This document shows, one piece after another, positions 1-9,500 of a stretch of 64,000 nt of DNA. The position numbers and the translations under genes are program-made. Source of the stretch: Blastococcus sp. TF02-8 (GTDB taxonomy: Bacteria; Actinomycetota; Actinomycetes; Mycobacteriales; Geodermatophilaceae); assembly GCF_003319175.1 (NCBI RefSeq), contig NZ_QOHK01000010.1, positions 35,414 through 99,413 of the forward strand. Reading direction: 5' to 3'. Position 1 is the stretch's first letter. Every line of letters begins with the position of its first letter. The notes under the pieces are model-generated. The model searched no databases and had not been told where the DNA came from. It saw nothing but the letters and a program-made list of their open reading frames with translations.

Positions 1-197
1 TCGGCCGGCTCGACGCGGGGCTGTTCTTCATCGCCTACCAGCGCGACCCGGAGACCGGGTTCGTCCAGGTGCAGCGCAATCTGCGCACCGACCGGCTCAA
101 CGAGTACATCCGGCACACCTCCTCGGCCGTGTTCGCCTGCCCGCCCGGACTGCGGGACGAGCACGACTGGTGGGGTCGCCAGCTGTTCGGCGGGTGA
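1..197 (+). CDS. Dyp-type haem peroxidase, C-terminal fragment
   Basis: Only the last 64 codons are in the window, reading in frame from base 3 to TGA at 195-197. The segment contains GLFFIAYQRDP, a run ending in NEYIRHTSSAVFACPPG, and a tail ending in WWGRQLFGG, which matches the C-terminal end of dye-decolourising (EfeB/DyP) peroxidases. These proteins bind haem and use peroxide; many actinobacterial members are Tat-exported or loaded into encapsulin nanocompartments. The fragment is cut by the window edge, not by mutation. Subfamily and export signal cannot be judged because the N-terminus is missing. Confidence 0.85.
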   Translation, partial: GRLDAGLFFIAYQRDPETGFVQVQRNLRTDRLNEYIRHTSSAVFACPPGLRDEHDWWGRQLFGG

Positions 198-399
198 CGA
201 AGGGGTCCGTGTCCCCGTGCGTACACGGCGCAACCGGCGCGCCGTCCACGGCGTCCGGAGGCGCCGGGTGGTCAGGAGCGGTGTCACCCGTCGGAGACGA
301 TGTGTGCGCCCGCCATGTGTAGGTGGGCAGCGGAGTGGACAGCATCGGGAACGGTGCGACCGCCAGGACGGCGGACGGCGGAGACGAGGAGTGGCAGCG

Positions 400-1968
400 G
401 TGGTGGAACCGGGGCGCAGGTGCCTGGGGAACCGCTACGAGCTGCACCAGCTCATCGCCGCCGGCGGCATGGGCCAGGTGTGGCGCGGGCTGGACATCGC
501 CCTGCACCGGCCGGTCGCCGTCAAGGTGCTGCGCAGCGAGTACACCGGGGATCCGACCTTCGTCGCCCGGTTCCGGGCCGAGGCCCAGCACGCCGCGGCG
601 CTCAGCCACCCGAACATCGCCGCGGTGTTCGACTACGGCGAGGAGACGGCCCAGGACGGCTCCGGTGAGACCCTCGCCTACCTGGTGATGGAGCTCGTCG
701 AGGGCGAGCCCCTGTCGGCGCTGCTCCGCCGTGAGGGGGCGCTCCCCACGGGCACGACCCTGGCCCTGCTCCGCCAGACCGCCGCCGCCCTGGCCGAGGC
801 CCACCGCGTCGGCATGGTGCACCGCGACGTGAAGCCGGGGAACATCCTGGTACGCCCCGACGGCGCCGTGAAGATCACCGACTTCGGGATCGCCTGGTCC
901 GCGCGCAGCGTCGCCCTCACCCGCACCGGCCAGGTCATCGGCACGCCGCAGTACCTCTCGCCGGAACAGGCGGAGGGCCGGCACGCCAGCCCGGCCAGCG
1001 ACGTCTACGCGCTCGGACTCATCGGGTACGAGTGCCTGACCGGGCATCCCGCCTTCGACGGCGACAACGCCGTCACGATCGCCCTCAAGCAGGTGCAGCA
1101 GGACCCCGAGCCGCTCCCGGGCGAGCTCCCACCGGGGGTCCGCACCCTGATCGGGCGCGCGCTGCTCAAGGACCCGTCCGCGCGGATCAGTGACGGCGCG
1201 GCCTTCGCGGCCGCGATCGCCGACGTCGAGGCCGGCCGTGAGCTGCCGCCGCAGGACGGCACGGTCGTCGCGTCAGCCGTGCCCGCGCCCCGGGGCGGCC
1301 GCGGCGCCTCCGCGGAGCCGGCCGGACCCCGGACCGAGCCTGGCCTGGCCGGGCCGCCCGTCCCCCGCCGCCGGAACCGGCTGGCCGTCGCGCTGCTCCC
1401 CCTGCTGGGGCTGCTCGCGGGCGCCGGGATCACCGCCGCGGTGCTGAACTTGCTCACCCAGGACACGCCGTCGTCGACCGCCGCCGCGGCCGAGCAGCGG
1501 GTCAGCGGCAGCTTCGTGCTCGACGAGGAGGACTACGTCGGCCGCCCGGTCGGCGAGGTCACCGACCGGCTGACCGCTCTGGGCCTCACGGTCACCGTGC
1601 GCGCCGAGGTGCGCGACGACGTCGAGCCCGACCGCGTCACCGGCATCGAACCGGCGGGCAAGGCGCTGCGTGCAGGCGACGACGTCGTCGTGCGCTACGC
1701 GGCGGCCGCCCCGCGGCGCAGCGGGAACGCGGGATCGGCCGTCACCGGGGCCGCGATCGACCCGCTGGGCTCGACGCCGAGCACCACCCCGGAGGCCACG
1801 ACCGCGCCGACCGGCACCACCGCCCCGGTCACGACGACCCCCTCGCTGCCGGCCTCGCCCACGCCAACCGGTCCCACCGCCCCGTCGGAGCCGACCGAGC
1901 CCTCCACCGCGCCCGAGACCCCGACGGCCACCGCCACCTCGGCCGCACCCACGACCGCGGGCCCGTGA
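400..1968 (+). CDS. Membrane Ser/Thr protein kinase with one PASTA domain
   Basis: A 522-residue Hanks-type kinase. The glycine loop (AAGGMGQVW) is at 20-28, the ATP-anchoring Lys (VAVKVL) near 42, the catalytic HRDVKPGN at 141-148 and DFG at 161-163, so all core catalytic motifs are present. One membrane span lies at about 328-350, followed by a single extracellular PASTA-like repeat (about 375-433) and a Thr/Pro-rich tail. PASTA kinases sense muropeptides or cell-wall state in Actinobacteria, usually with three or four repeats, so one repeat is short for the group. The frame is open upstream to 217, but that extension is Arg-rich and non-family. A GAGGAG run at about 387-392 sits well for the GTG at 400; GTG at 391 or 403 is possible. 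Overlaps the next kinase by 4 bp. Confidence 0.9.
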   Translation: MVEPGRRCLGNRYELHQLIAAGGMGQVWRGLDIALHRPVAVKVLRSEYTGDPTFVARFRAEAQHAAALSHPNIAAVFDYGEETAQDGSGETLAYLVMELVEGEPLSALLRREGALPTGTTLALLRQTAAALAEAHRVGMVHRDVKPGNILVRPDGAVKITDFGIAWSARSVALTRTGQVIGTPQYLSPEQAEGRHASPASDVYALGLIGYECLTGHPAFDGDNAVTIALKQVQQDPEPLPGELPPGVRTLIGRALLKDPSARISDGAAFAAAIADVEAGRELPPQDGTVVASAVPAPRGGRGASAEPAGPRTEPGLAGPPVPRRRNRLAVALLPLLGLLAGAGITAAVLNLLTQDTPSSTAAAAEQRVSGSFVLDEEDYVGRPVGEVTDRLTALGLTVTVRAEVRDDVEPDRVTGIEPAGKALRAGDDVVVRYAAAAPRRSGNAGSAVTGAAIDPLGSTPSTTPEATTAPTGTTAPVTTTPSLPASPTPTGPTAPSEPTEPSTAPETPTATATSAAPTTAGP

Positions 1969-3389
1969 CGCCCGGCTCCGGTCCGGCCGGGGCACGCCTG
2001 CTGGGCGGCCGCTACGAGCTGCTGTCGCTGCTGGCCACCGGCGGCATGGGGCAGGTGTGGCGGGGGCGGGACACCGTGCTGCACCGTCCGGTGGCCGTGA
2101 AGGTGCTGCGCAGCGAGTACACCGGCGACGCGACGTTCCTCGCCCGGTTCCGCGCGGAGGCCCAGCACACCGCCGCGCTCACCCACCGCAACATCGCCGC
2201 GCTCTTCGACTACGGCGAGGGCTCAGCCGACGGCGAGCACGTGGCGTTCCTGGTGATGGAGCTGGTGGAGGGGGAGTCGCTGGCGCAGCTGCTCGCCCGC
2301 GAGGGGCGGCTGGACTGCGAGCGCACCCTCGACGTGCTGGGCCAGGCGGCAGCGGGCCTGGCGGCAGCGCACCGTGCCGGCCTGGTGCACCGCGACGTCA
2401 AGCCCGGCAACCTGCTGGTGGGCACCGACGGCACGGTGCGGATCACCGACTTCGGCATCGCCTGGTCGGCCGGCAGTGCCCCGCTGACCCAGACCGGCCA
2501 GGTCGTCGGCACCGCCCACTACCTCTCGCCCGAGCAGGCAGCGGGGGAGAAGGCCGGCCCCGCCAGCGACGTGTACGCCCTCGGGATGATCGGCTACGAG
2601 TGCCTGGCGGGGCACCGTGCCTTCGACGGCGACAACTCGGTCCAGATCGCGCTGCGGCAGTTGCGCGAGGTGCCGGCGCCGCTCCCCGGGGACGTGCCCG
2701 AGCAGGCGCGGCTCCTGGTGGACCGGGCGTTGCTCAAGGATCCCGCGGAGCGGTTCGGGGACGGCGCCGCGTTCCGGCAGGCGGTGGAGGACGTCCTCGC
2801 GGGGCGCCCCCTCGAGCCCGTGGAGCGGTCCGGCGACACCCGCCCGTTCACCCCGGCGGGTGCGGGGCGCGCCCCGCTCCGCCGACGGCTGGTGGCGCCG
2901 GCCGCAGCACTCCTGGTGGGCGCCGCGCTGGGGGTGGCGGTGCTCCGGACGCAGAGCGACCCGCCCCTGGCGCCGACCACCGCCGCCGAGGCGCCGGAGC
3001 CGGTCGTCGTCCGCGCGGAGGACGTCGTCGGACGGCCGGTCGACGTCGTGGAGGCCGAGCTCGTCGACCGTGGGATGGGGGTCCGGCGCGAGGCCCGCGA
3101 GAGCGTGGACGCCGTGCCGGGGAGCGTGCTGGCGGCGAGCCCGATCGGCAGCCTGCCGCCCGGCACCGTCGTCACCCTCACCTATGCGGTGGCCGGGCCG
3201 GCCCCGGCTCCCGCCCCGACCCTCCCGCCGGTCACGGAGGTGGCCGTGCCGGCTCCCGTCCCGGCGCCCGCCCCTGCTCCGGCCACGGCCGGGGACGGTG
3301 GAGCCGCCGAGCCGCGGGGCGGCGGCAACGGCCGCGGGAACGGGCACGGCAACGGCGGGAACGGCAACGGCGGGAACGGCCGGGGCTGA
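1965..3389 (+). CDS. Second tandem Ser/Thr protein kinase with PASTA-like domain
   Basis: A 474-residue kinase whose GTG start overlaps the stop of the preceding kinase (GTGA), implying translational coupling. Catalytic Lys is near 46, HRDVKPGN at 142-149 and DFG at 162-164. The catalytic domain is strikingly like that of its neighbour (both contain HRPVAVKVLRSEYTGD and GYECLxGHxAFDGDN), which suggests tandem duplication. A membrane span lies at about 309-330 and one PASTA-like repeat at about 346-406. The tail is different: Pro/Ala-rich, then a Gly/Asn repeat built from GNG and GNGG units up to the stop. It probably phosphorylates cell-envelope or regulatory targets; no substrate is evident from context. 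Confidence 0.9.
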   Translation: MTPGSGPAGARLLGGRYELLSLLATGGMGQVWRGRDTVLHRPVAVKVLRSEYTGDATFLARFRAEAQHTAALTHRNIAALFDYGEGSADGEHVAFLVMELVEGESLAQLLAREGRLDCERTLDVLGQAAAGLAAAHRAGLVHRDVKPGNLLVGTDGTVRITDFGIAWSAGSAPLTQTGQVVGTAHYLSPEQAAGEKAGPASDVYALGMIGYECLAGHRAFDGDNSVQIALRQLREVPAPLPGDVPEQARLLVDRALLKDPAERFGDGAAFRQAVEDVLAGRPLEPVERSGDTRPFTPAGAGRAPLRRRLVAPAAALLVGAALGVAVLRTQSDPPLAPTTAAEAPEPVVVRAEDVVGRPVDVVEAELVDRGMGVRREARESVDAVPGSVLAASPIGSLPPGTVVTLTYAVAGPAPAPAPTLPPVTEVAVPAPVPAPAPAPATAGDGGAAEPRGGGNGRGNGHGNGGNGNGGNGRG

Positions 3390-3401
3390 TCCGCCGAGGG
3401 C

Positions 3402-4064
3402 TCAGGAGGTGCGGCGACCCGCCGTGAGCCAGAGCGCACCGCCGAGGGCGCCGAGCGCCGCGGTGAGCAGGAAGCCGCGGTCGCTGTCGGCGTTCGGCAG
3501 CACGACGAGCACCCAGAAGACGGCCAGGCCGACGAGCCCGCCGGCCGCGATCCCCCAGCCGGCCCCGCCGAGCCGCCGCCCGGCGGGCAGCAGCGCGGCC
3601 GCCGCCGCGAGGCCGAGGACGGCGCACAGGGTGGCGAACGCCGACCACAGTGGCAGGGCCGACCAGAAGGACTCGGTGCCGAACTCCAGCGCCAGGCCCA
3701 GCTCGAGCAAGACCAGGGATGCGACGACGAGCCCCGCGGCTGCGAGCAACGTCCGGTCGCGCGGAGCCCGGGTCCTCGCCGCGGCCGCGGGCGCGGCGTC
3801 GTTCTCCAGGGTCTGCGGCCAGGACGCCGCGGCCGGGGGAGGGGGCGGGGTGCCGAGGCCGGGGAGTCCCGGGACGAAGTCCACCGGGCCGGTGGAGCGT
3901 GCCTCCGACGGCTCGGGCGCGGGTGCGGGCGACGAGGGCGGGGGCAACTGCTGCACGGAGGTGGCCCCGGTCGCCGGCGGCACGACCACCGGGATCTCCT
4001 GCGTGGTCGGCTGGCGCGGACCGTCGGTCGGTTCGGGGGACTGCGGATCGGACGGCGTGCTCAC
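3402..4064 (-). CDS. Small four-helix membrane protein, unknown function
   Basis: A 220-residue protein read leftwards from GTG at 4064, preceded by a GAGGAGGC ribosome site. The first 110 residues are Pro/Ser/Thr-rich and look disordered and cytoplasmic. They are followed by four hydrophobic segments, beginning around [19 protein letters not shown] and ending at [16 protein letters not shown]. The protein converges on the kinase pair, with only 12 bp between stops. The disordered N-terminus followed by a compact helical membrane domain resembles many uncharacterised actinobacterial envelope proteins. No family was recognised. Being next to two Ser/Thr kinases, the Thr-rich N-terminus could be a phosphorylation target, but that is speculation. 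Confidence 0.7.
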   Translation of the reverse strand: MSTPSDPQSPEPTDGPRQPTTQEIPVVVPPATGATSVQQLPPPSSPAPAPEPSEARSTGPVDFVPGLPGLGTPPPPPAAASWPQTLENDAAPAAAARTRAPRDRTLLAAAGLVVASLVLLELGLALEFGTESFWSALPLWSAFATLCAVLGLAAAAALLPAGRRLGGAGWGIAAGGLVGLAVFWVLVVLPNADSDRGFLLTAALGALGGALWLTAGRRTS

Positions 4065-4216
4065 GGGTGCCTCCTCGCGGATCCGGCGGGAGCCGGTCGG
4101 TGCCTGTCGCCCTCGCACGCTATCGGCGCCCTCCCCGGGCGGCAGCCGGGCACCCCGATCGGGTGTCGGCAGACCCGCCCCTGCCGGGTCACCCGCCCGC
4201 ACCTAGGGTCGGCCCC

Positions 4217-5500
4217 GTGGTCCTGCGCGCCGGCATCGTCGTCACCGGTACCGAGGTGCTCACGGGCCGGGTCGCCGACCGCAACGGCCCCTGGCTGGCC
4301 GAGGAGCTGCGCCGGCTGGGCGTCGACGTCGGCCACGTCGTCGTGGTCGGCGACCGACCCGAGGACCTCCGGGCGGCGCTGTCGTTCCTGGCCGGAATCG
4401 GCACCGACCTGCTGATCACCTCGGGTGGGCTCGGCCCCACGGCGGACGACCTCACCGCCCAGGTGGTGGCGGAGTTCCAGGGCCGCCCGTCGGCGGTGGA
4501 CCCCGCCCTCGAGCAGCGGGTGGGTGCCGTCGTGGAGCGGCTGATGGCCCGTCGGGGCTGGCGGGCGGACCCGGAGGCGACCGCCGCGGGCGTGCGCAAG
4601 CAGGCCGCCGTCCCCACCGGGGCGACCGTCCTGGAGCCGGTCGGCACGGCCCCCGGCCTGGTCGTCCCACCCGCCGAGGGCCGGGACGGCCCGCCGGTGG
4701 TGGTGCTCCCCGGGCCCCCGGGTGAGCTGCAGGGCATGTGGCCGGACGCGGTCGCCGCACCGCAGGTGCGCGCTCTCCTCGAGGGGCAGCCGGAGCTCCA
4801 CCAGCGGACGCTGCGGCTGTGGGGGACGTTGGAGGCCCAGCTGGCCGCGACGCTCCGCGAGGTCGAGCCGGAGCTCGGCGGGCTGGAGATCACCACCTGC
4901 CTGCGGGAGGGCGAGCTGGAGATCGTCACCCGCTTCGCCCCCGACGCGCAGCCTGCCTACAACCGGCTGGCCGAGGTGGTCGCGCAGCGGTACGCGGCGA
5001 CCCTGTTCTCCACCGGACCGACGCTCGACGAGCTGGTCACCGGCGCGCTGGCCGACCGGGGGCTCCGCATCGCGACCGCCGAGTCGTGCACCGGTGGCCT
5101 GCTCGCGGCCCGGCTGACCGCGCGGCCCGGCGCCTCGGCCTCGGTCCTCGGCGGGGTCACCGCCTACGCCGACGACGCCAAGCGGGAGCTGCTCGGCGTG
5201 CCGGCGGAGCTGCTCGCCGAGCACGGGGCGGTGAGCCCGGAGGTCGCGCGTGCCCTGGCGGACGGTGCGCGGGCACGGTTCGGGGCCGACGTGGGCGTGG
5301 GGATCACCGGGATCGCCGGCCCGGGCGGTGGCACGGAGAGCAAGCCCGTGGGCACCGTGCACGTCTGCGTGGCCGGCCCCGAGGGGGCGCGGGAACGGGC
5401 CCTGCGGCTGCCGGGATCACGGACGGTCGTGCGGGAACGATCCGTCACGATGGCGATGCACCTGCTCCGCGAGCTGCTGCTGGGCGGTCCGCCCGCCTGA
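4217..5500 (+). CDS. cinA: CinA-like protein: MoaB-type domain plus nicotinamide-nucleotide amidase
   Basis: A 427-residue two-domain protein. The N-terminal half carries the MoaB/MogA-like fold ([32 protein letters not shown]). In related CinA proteins this domain is the ADP-ribose or NMN-derivative pyrophosphatase part. The C-terminal half carries the PncC amidase signature ([15 protein letters not shown], then [13 protein letters not shown]). PncC deamidates nicotinamide mononucleotide to recycle NAD. Length and domain order are normal for full-length CinA. The chosen GTG at 4217 gives [13 protein letters not shown], the usual family start; the longer open frame upstream is composition-driven. 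In other bacteria cinA is sometimes competence- or SOS-linked with recA, but nothing of the kind is next to it here. Confidence 0.93.
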   Translation: MVLRAGIVVTGTEVLTGRVADRNGPWLAEELRRLGVDVGHVVVVGDRPEDLRAALSFLAGIGTDLLITSGGLGPTADDLTAQVVAEFQGRPSAVDPALEQRVGAVVERLMARRGWRADPEATAAGVRKQAAVPTGATVLEPVGTAPGLVVPPAEGRDGPPVVVLPGPPGELQGMWPDAVAAPQVRALLEGQPELHQRTLRLWGTLEAQLAATLREVEPELGGLEITTCLREGELEIVTRFAPDAQPAYNRLAEVVAQRYAATLFSTGPTLDELVTGALADRGLRIATAESCTGGLLAARLTARPGASASVLGGVTAYADDAKRELLGVPAELLAEHGAVSPEVARALADGARARFGADVGVGITGIAGPGGGTESKPVGTVHVCVAGPEGARERALRLPGSRTVVRERSVTMAMHLLRELLLGGPPA

Positions 5501-5538
5501 GGGGTCGGGCTGTGAGCGCGACCACGTACGGTGCCGCC

Positions 5539-7158
5539 ATGACCACCACCCACGAGGTCACCAACCAGGTCCCGCCGCTGGTCGGGCACGACCCGATCGC
5601 CGGTGACACCGCCCTCGTCGAGGCCTGCCTGCGGCATGCCGACGAGGCGACGCTCGCCTCCCTCGGCGAGCTCGGCCGCCTGGCCGGCAGCGAGCAGGCG
5701 CAGGAGTGGGGCCGGCTGGCCAACGAGAACCCGCCGCGGCTGCGCACCCACGACCGCTACGGGCACCGCGTCGACGAGGTCGAGTTCCACCCCGTCTGGC
5801 ACGAGCTGATGCGCAGCGCCGTCGAGCACGGCCTCGCCGGCGCCCCGTGGGTCGATCCCGGCCCCCACGCGCACGTGCGCCGGGCGGTGGGCTACCTGGG
5901 CTGGACGCAGGTGGACATGGGGCACGGCTGCCCGGTGACGATGACCTACGCGGTCGTGCCCGCGCTGCGCCGCGCCCCGGAGCTGGCCGCCCGCTACGAG
6001 CGGGGCCTCACCGCCCGGGCCTACGAGTTCGGACTCGCCGAGCCCACCGGCAAGGCCGGGCTGATCGCCGGCATGGGCATGACCGAGAAGCAGGGTGGCT
6101 CCGACGTGCGGGCCAACGCCACCCGCGCCGTTCCGCGCCCCGACGGCAGCTACGCGCTGACCGGTCACAAGTGGTTCACCAGCGCGCCGATGAGCGACCT
6201 GTTCCTCGTCCTGGCCCAGCTCGACGAGGGCGTCTCCTGCTTCGCGGTGCCTCGGGTCCTGCCCGACGGCAGCCGCAACGTCTTCCGGCTGCAGCGGCTC
6301 AAGGACAAGCTCGGCGACCGGTCCAACGCCTCCAGCGAGGTCGAGTTCGACGGCACCACCGGCTGGCTGGTGGGGGAGCCGGGCCGCGGTGTGCCGGCGA
6401 TCATCGAGATGGTCAACATGACCCGGGTCGACTGCGTGCTCGGCTCCGCCGCGACCGTCCGGGCCTCCCTGACCCAGGCGATCCACCACGCCCGCCACCG
6501 GTCGGCCTTCGGGGCCCGGCTGGTGGACCAGCCGCTCATGGGCAACGTGCTCGCGGACCTGGCCGTGGAGAGCGAGGCGGTCACCGCGCTGGCGATCCGG
6601 CTGGCGGCGGCGGTCGACCAGGGCGAGGCGGCGTTCCTCCGCCTCGCCGGTGCGGCGGCCAAGTACTTCGTCTGCAAGCGGACCCCGGGCGTCGTCGCGG
6701 AGGCCATGGAGGTGCTCGGTGGCAACGGCTACGTCGAGGAGTCGGGTCTGCCCCGGCTGTACCGGCAGGCGCCGCTGAACTCCATCTGGGAGGGCTCGGG
6801 CAACGTCATCGCCCTCGACGTGCTGCGCGCCCTCGAGCGCTCGGGGGAGTCGCTGGCCGCCGTCGTCGCGGAGCTCGAGCTCGCCCGGGGCGCCGACCGG
6901 CGGTACGACGACGCGGTGAAGCGGCTGTCCGCCGAGCTCGGGGACCGGGACGGGCTGCCCTTCCGTGCCCGCCGGATCGCCGGGCAGCTGGCGCTCTGCC
7001 TGCAGGGCTCGCTGCTGCTGCGGCACGCCCCGGCCGCCGTCGCCGACGCCTTCTGCGCGTCCCGCCTGGGCGGAGAGGCCGGCAGCGTGCTGGGGACGCT
7101 GCCCGCCGGCACCGCCGTGCGCGGGATCGTGGAACGTGCCGGCGTGACGGCTCCCTGA
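5539..7158 (+). CDS. AidB-like acyl-CoA dehydrogenase family flavoprotein
   Basis: A 539-residue acyl-CoA dehydrogenase of the AidB type. The N-terminal region has the AidB-like NQVPPL and HPVWHELM segments; the flavin core carries MTEKQGGSDVRAN and GHKWFTSAP; the C-terminal core has MEVLGGNGYVEESGLPRLYR followed by WEGSGNVIALDVLR. E. coli AidB binds FAD and DNA and is induced in the alkylation response, with weak isovaleryl-CoA dehydrogenase activity. Which of these roles applies here cannot be told from sequence. ATG at 5539 gives MTTTHEVTNQ. The gap to cinA is 38 bp, so co-transcription is possible. Confidence 0.9.
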   Translation: MTTTHEVTNQVPPLVGHDPIAGDTALVEACLRHADEATLASLGELGRLAGSEQAQEWGRLANENPPRLRTHDRYGHRVDEVEFHPVWHELMRSAVEHGLAGAPWVDPGPHAHVRRAVGYLGWTQVDMGHGCPVTMTYAVVPALRRAPELAARYERGLTARAYEFGLAEPTGKAGLIAGMGMTEKQGGSDVRANATRAVPRPDGSYALTGHKWFTSAPMSDLFLVLAQLDEGVSCFAVPRVLPDGSRNVFRLQRLKDKLGDRSNASSEVEFDGTTGWLVGEPGRGVPAIIEMVNMTRVDCVLGSAATVRASLTQAIHHARHRSAFGARLVDQPLMGNVLADLAVESEAVTALAIRLAAAVDQGEAAFLRLAGAAAKYFVCKRTPGVVAEAMEVLGGNGYVEESGLPRLYRQAPLNSIWEGSGNVIALDVLRALERSGESLAAVVAELELARGADRRYDDAVKRLSAELGDRDGLPFRARRIAGQLALCLQGSLLLRHAPAAVADAFCASRLGGEAGSVLGTLPAGTAVRGIVERAGVTAP

Positions 7159-7275
7159 CGATCGCCGGCGGCTACTACTCTCGGGAGCGGTTCACGTGCT
7201 GCCCGCTCCTCCGGGTCGGTCGGCCGGGCCCGGAGTCCGCAGGCGCGGACCGGACGATGGACGAGAGCGGGCAGC

Positions 7276-9387
7276 GTGCAACCAGGTGACGACCGGCCCC
7301 CGGCGGGCCGGCCCGACCCCCTGGGCAGCGTGCCCGATGCGGTCTACCGCCTCGACCCGCAGGGCCGGTTCGCCTACCTGAACACCGCGGCCGAGCAGAT
7401 GCTCGGGCGCACGGCCGAGGAGCTCCTCGGCCGGAGCGTCGTGGAGACCTTCCCGGCGTTGCGCGGCTCCCTGGCCGAGGAGCAGTACCGGCAGGTCCTC
7501 GGGGACGGCCGGCCGCGGGAGTTCCAGTTCTTCTACGAGCCCATGGGCCGCTGGTTCGAGGTGCGGGTCTTCCCCGATCCCGGCGGTGCGGCGGTGCTGT
7601 TCCGCGACATCGACGGACGGCGGCGCAGCGACGAGGAGCGCGACAGCCAGCTGCGCGGGCTCACCGCCGTCCTGGAGGCGCTGCCCTCGCCGACCGTGCT
7701 GGTCGGTCCCGACGGGCGGATCCTGTCCGCCAACGGCGCCTGGACGCGCAGTGCGGAGGTCCTGCCCGGGCCGGCCTGGCCCGGCCGCCCCGGCGAGGAC
7801 TACCTGACCGCGATGACCCGGGGCCTGGGCGCCCGGGCGCACGCCCAGCTCACCGAGGGTCTGCGCAGCCTGCTGGCGGAGACCTCCCGGTCCGACGGTC
7901 GCACCTTCTCCCTCGACTACTCGGCCGACAGCCCTCGCGGCACGGTCTGGTTCCACCTCCGGGCGACCCGCGTCGACAGCGACGGTCGCGTGGTCGTCAC
8001 GCACACCGACGTCACCGAGCAGGTCCGCTCGCGCGAGGAGCTGGAGTGGAAGGTCCGGCACGACGACCTGACCGGCCTGCCCAACCGTTCCCGGCTGCTC
8101 GAGCTGACCGACGAGGCGCTCAGCGCGCCGGACGGTCCCGGTGGCGCACTGCTCATGCTGGACCTGGACGGCTTCAAGACGGTCAACGACTCCCTCGGTC
8201 ACCAGATCGGCGACGAGCTGCTCCGGCAGGTCGCCGGGCGGTTGTCGGAGGAGCTCCGGCCCGGGGACACGGTGGCGCGGCTGGGCGGTGACCAGTTCGT
8301 CGTGCTGGCCCTGGGCTGCGACGCCTCGGAGGCCGCGGCGCTGGCGTTCCGGTTGCAGACGGTCTTCGCCCTGCCGTTCCAGGTCGGGGAGATCACCGTT
8401 CCGCTGAGCGCCAGCATCGGCGTCGCCGTGGCGCGTCCCGAGGTCCGCGACGCCCACCACCTGCTCAGCGACGCCGACGCCGCCATGTTCGCCGCCAAGA
8501 GCTCGGGCCGGGACCGGGTGCACCTGTTCTCCCCGTCGCTGCGCGAGGCGGCCCGCTGGCGGCTGGAGGTGGCCACCAAGCTGCGGGGCGACGCGATCGA
8601 CCAGCTCGTCGTCCACTACCAGCCCGTCGTGCGGCTGGACACCGGCCAGATCGACGGCGTCGAGGCGCTCGTGCGCTGGCAGCACCCGGAGCGGGGCCTG
8701 CTGCCGCCGGACACCTTCCTGTCCGTCGCCGAGGAGACCGGGCAGATCATCCCCATCACCCGGTGGCTGTTGCGCGAGACGACCCGCCGCGCCGCCGAGT
8801 GGGCCGCCCAGGGCCTGCGGCTGCGGATGTCGGTGAACGTGAGCGCCCGCCACTTCTCCGCCGAGACGCTGGTCCGCGATGTCCGGGTCGCGCTCCAGCA
8901 GTCGGGTCTGCCGGCCGACCAGCTCGTCCTCGAGCTGACCGAGACCAGCGTCGCCGAGGACCCCACCCGCGCCGAGGACCAGCTCTCGGTGCTGCGCAGC
9001 TTCGGGGTTCGGGTGGCCATCGACGACTTCGGCACCGGCTGGTCCTCGCTGGCCCAGCTGTTCTCCCTGCCCATCGGGACGCTGAAGATCGACCGGTCCC
9101 TGCTGGCCGCCGCCGAGCGGGTGGCGGTGGGCGACACCGGAGCGGTCCTCGCCGCGATCGTCGGCCTCACCCGCACCCTGGGCATCCGGTCGGTGGCCGA
9201 GGGCATCGAGACCCCCGACCACCTGCGGATGGTGCGTGCCGCCGGCTGCGACCTGGCCCAGGGCTGGCTGCTCGGCCGCCCGATGCCCGGCGACCGGCTG
9301 CTCGCGTGGGCGCGCGAGGTCCAGCAGGCCGGCGGGGACCTGTGCGCGCTCGCCGTGTCCGGCCGGGCCACTCCCGTCCGCGGGTGA
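7276..9387 (+). CDS. PAS-PAS-GGDEF-EAL cyclic-di-GMP signalling protein
   Basis: A 703-residue soluble protein with a PAS domain (about 15-125), a second PAS-like domain (about 130-250), GGDEF (about 265-425) and EAL (about 435-690). The diguanylate-cyclase signature is GGDQF (from 337) instead of GGDEF/GGEEF, with an RxxD inhibitory-site motif (RPGD) five residues upstream. The phosphodiesterase motif EALVRW (from 463), the SVNVSARHF segment, DDFGTGWSSL and AEGIET are intact, so cyclic-di-GMP breakdown is the more likely output, with the GGDQF domain possibly a GTP sensor or weak cyclase. No membrane span is seen, so the PAS domains would read a cytoplasmic signal. It is the first gene of a co-directional run up to the dynamin pair. 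Confidence 0.93.
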   Translation: MQPGDDRPPAGRPDPLGSVPDAVYRLDPQGRFAYLNTAAEQMLGRTAEELLGRSVVETFPALRGSLAEEQYRQVLGDGRPREFQFFYEPMGRWFEVRVFPDPGGAAVLFRDIDGRRRSDEERDSQLRGLTAVLEALPSPTVLVGPDGRILSANGAWTRSAEVLPGPAWPGRPGEDYLTAMTRGLGARAHAQLTEGLRSLLAETSRSDGRTFSLDYSADSPRGTVWFHLRATRVDSDGRVVVTHTDVTEQVRSREELEWKVRHDDLTGLPNRSRLLELTDEALSAPDGPGGALLMLDLDGFKTVNDSLGHQIGDELLRQVAGRLSEELRPGDTVARLGGDQFVVLALGCDASEAAALAFRLQTVFALPFQVGEITVPLSASIGVAVARPEVRDAHHLLSDADAAMFAAKSSGRDRVHLFSPSLREAARWRLEVATKLRGDAIDQLVVHYQPVVRLDTGQIDGVEALVRWQHPERGLLPPDTFLSVAEETGQIIPITRWLLRETTRRAAEWAAQGLRLRMSVNVSARHFSAETLVRDVRVALQQSGLPADQLVLELTETSVAEDPTRAEDQLSVLRSFGVRVAIDDFGTGWSSLAQLFSLPIGTLKIDRSLLAAAERVAVGDTGAVLAAIVGLTRTLGIRSVAEGIETPDHLRMVRAAGCDLAQGWLLGRPMPGDRLLAWAREVQQAGGDLCALAVSGRATPVRG

Positions 9388-9500
9388 ACGTCCGCCGCCG
9401 CGTGCGGCGGGCCACCTCGCCGGTCGGTCCGCCTCCGCCGGTCGACCCGGGTCCGCCGCCCCCGCTCCCGGTCCGGGCGGAGGACCGGCAGACTGGGCCC

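Noticed and set aside
217..399. N-terminal extension of the first Ser/Thr kinase
   Set aside because: The frame is open, but the 61 residues are Arg-rich with no family similarity, and a GAGGAG site places the start near 400.
3300..3389. Short tandem repeats in the second kinase tail as CRISPR or satellite
   Set aside because: They are in-frame Gly/Asn codon repeats of a coding region with units of 9-15 bp and no spacers.
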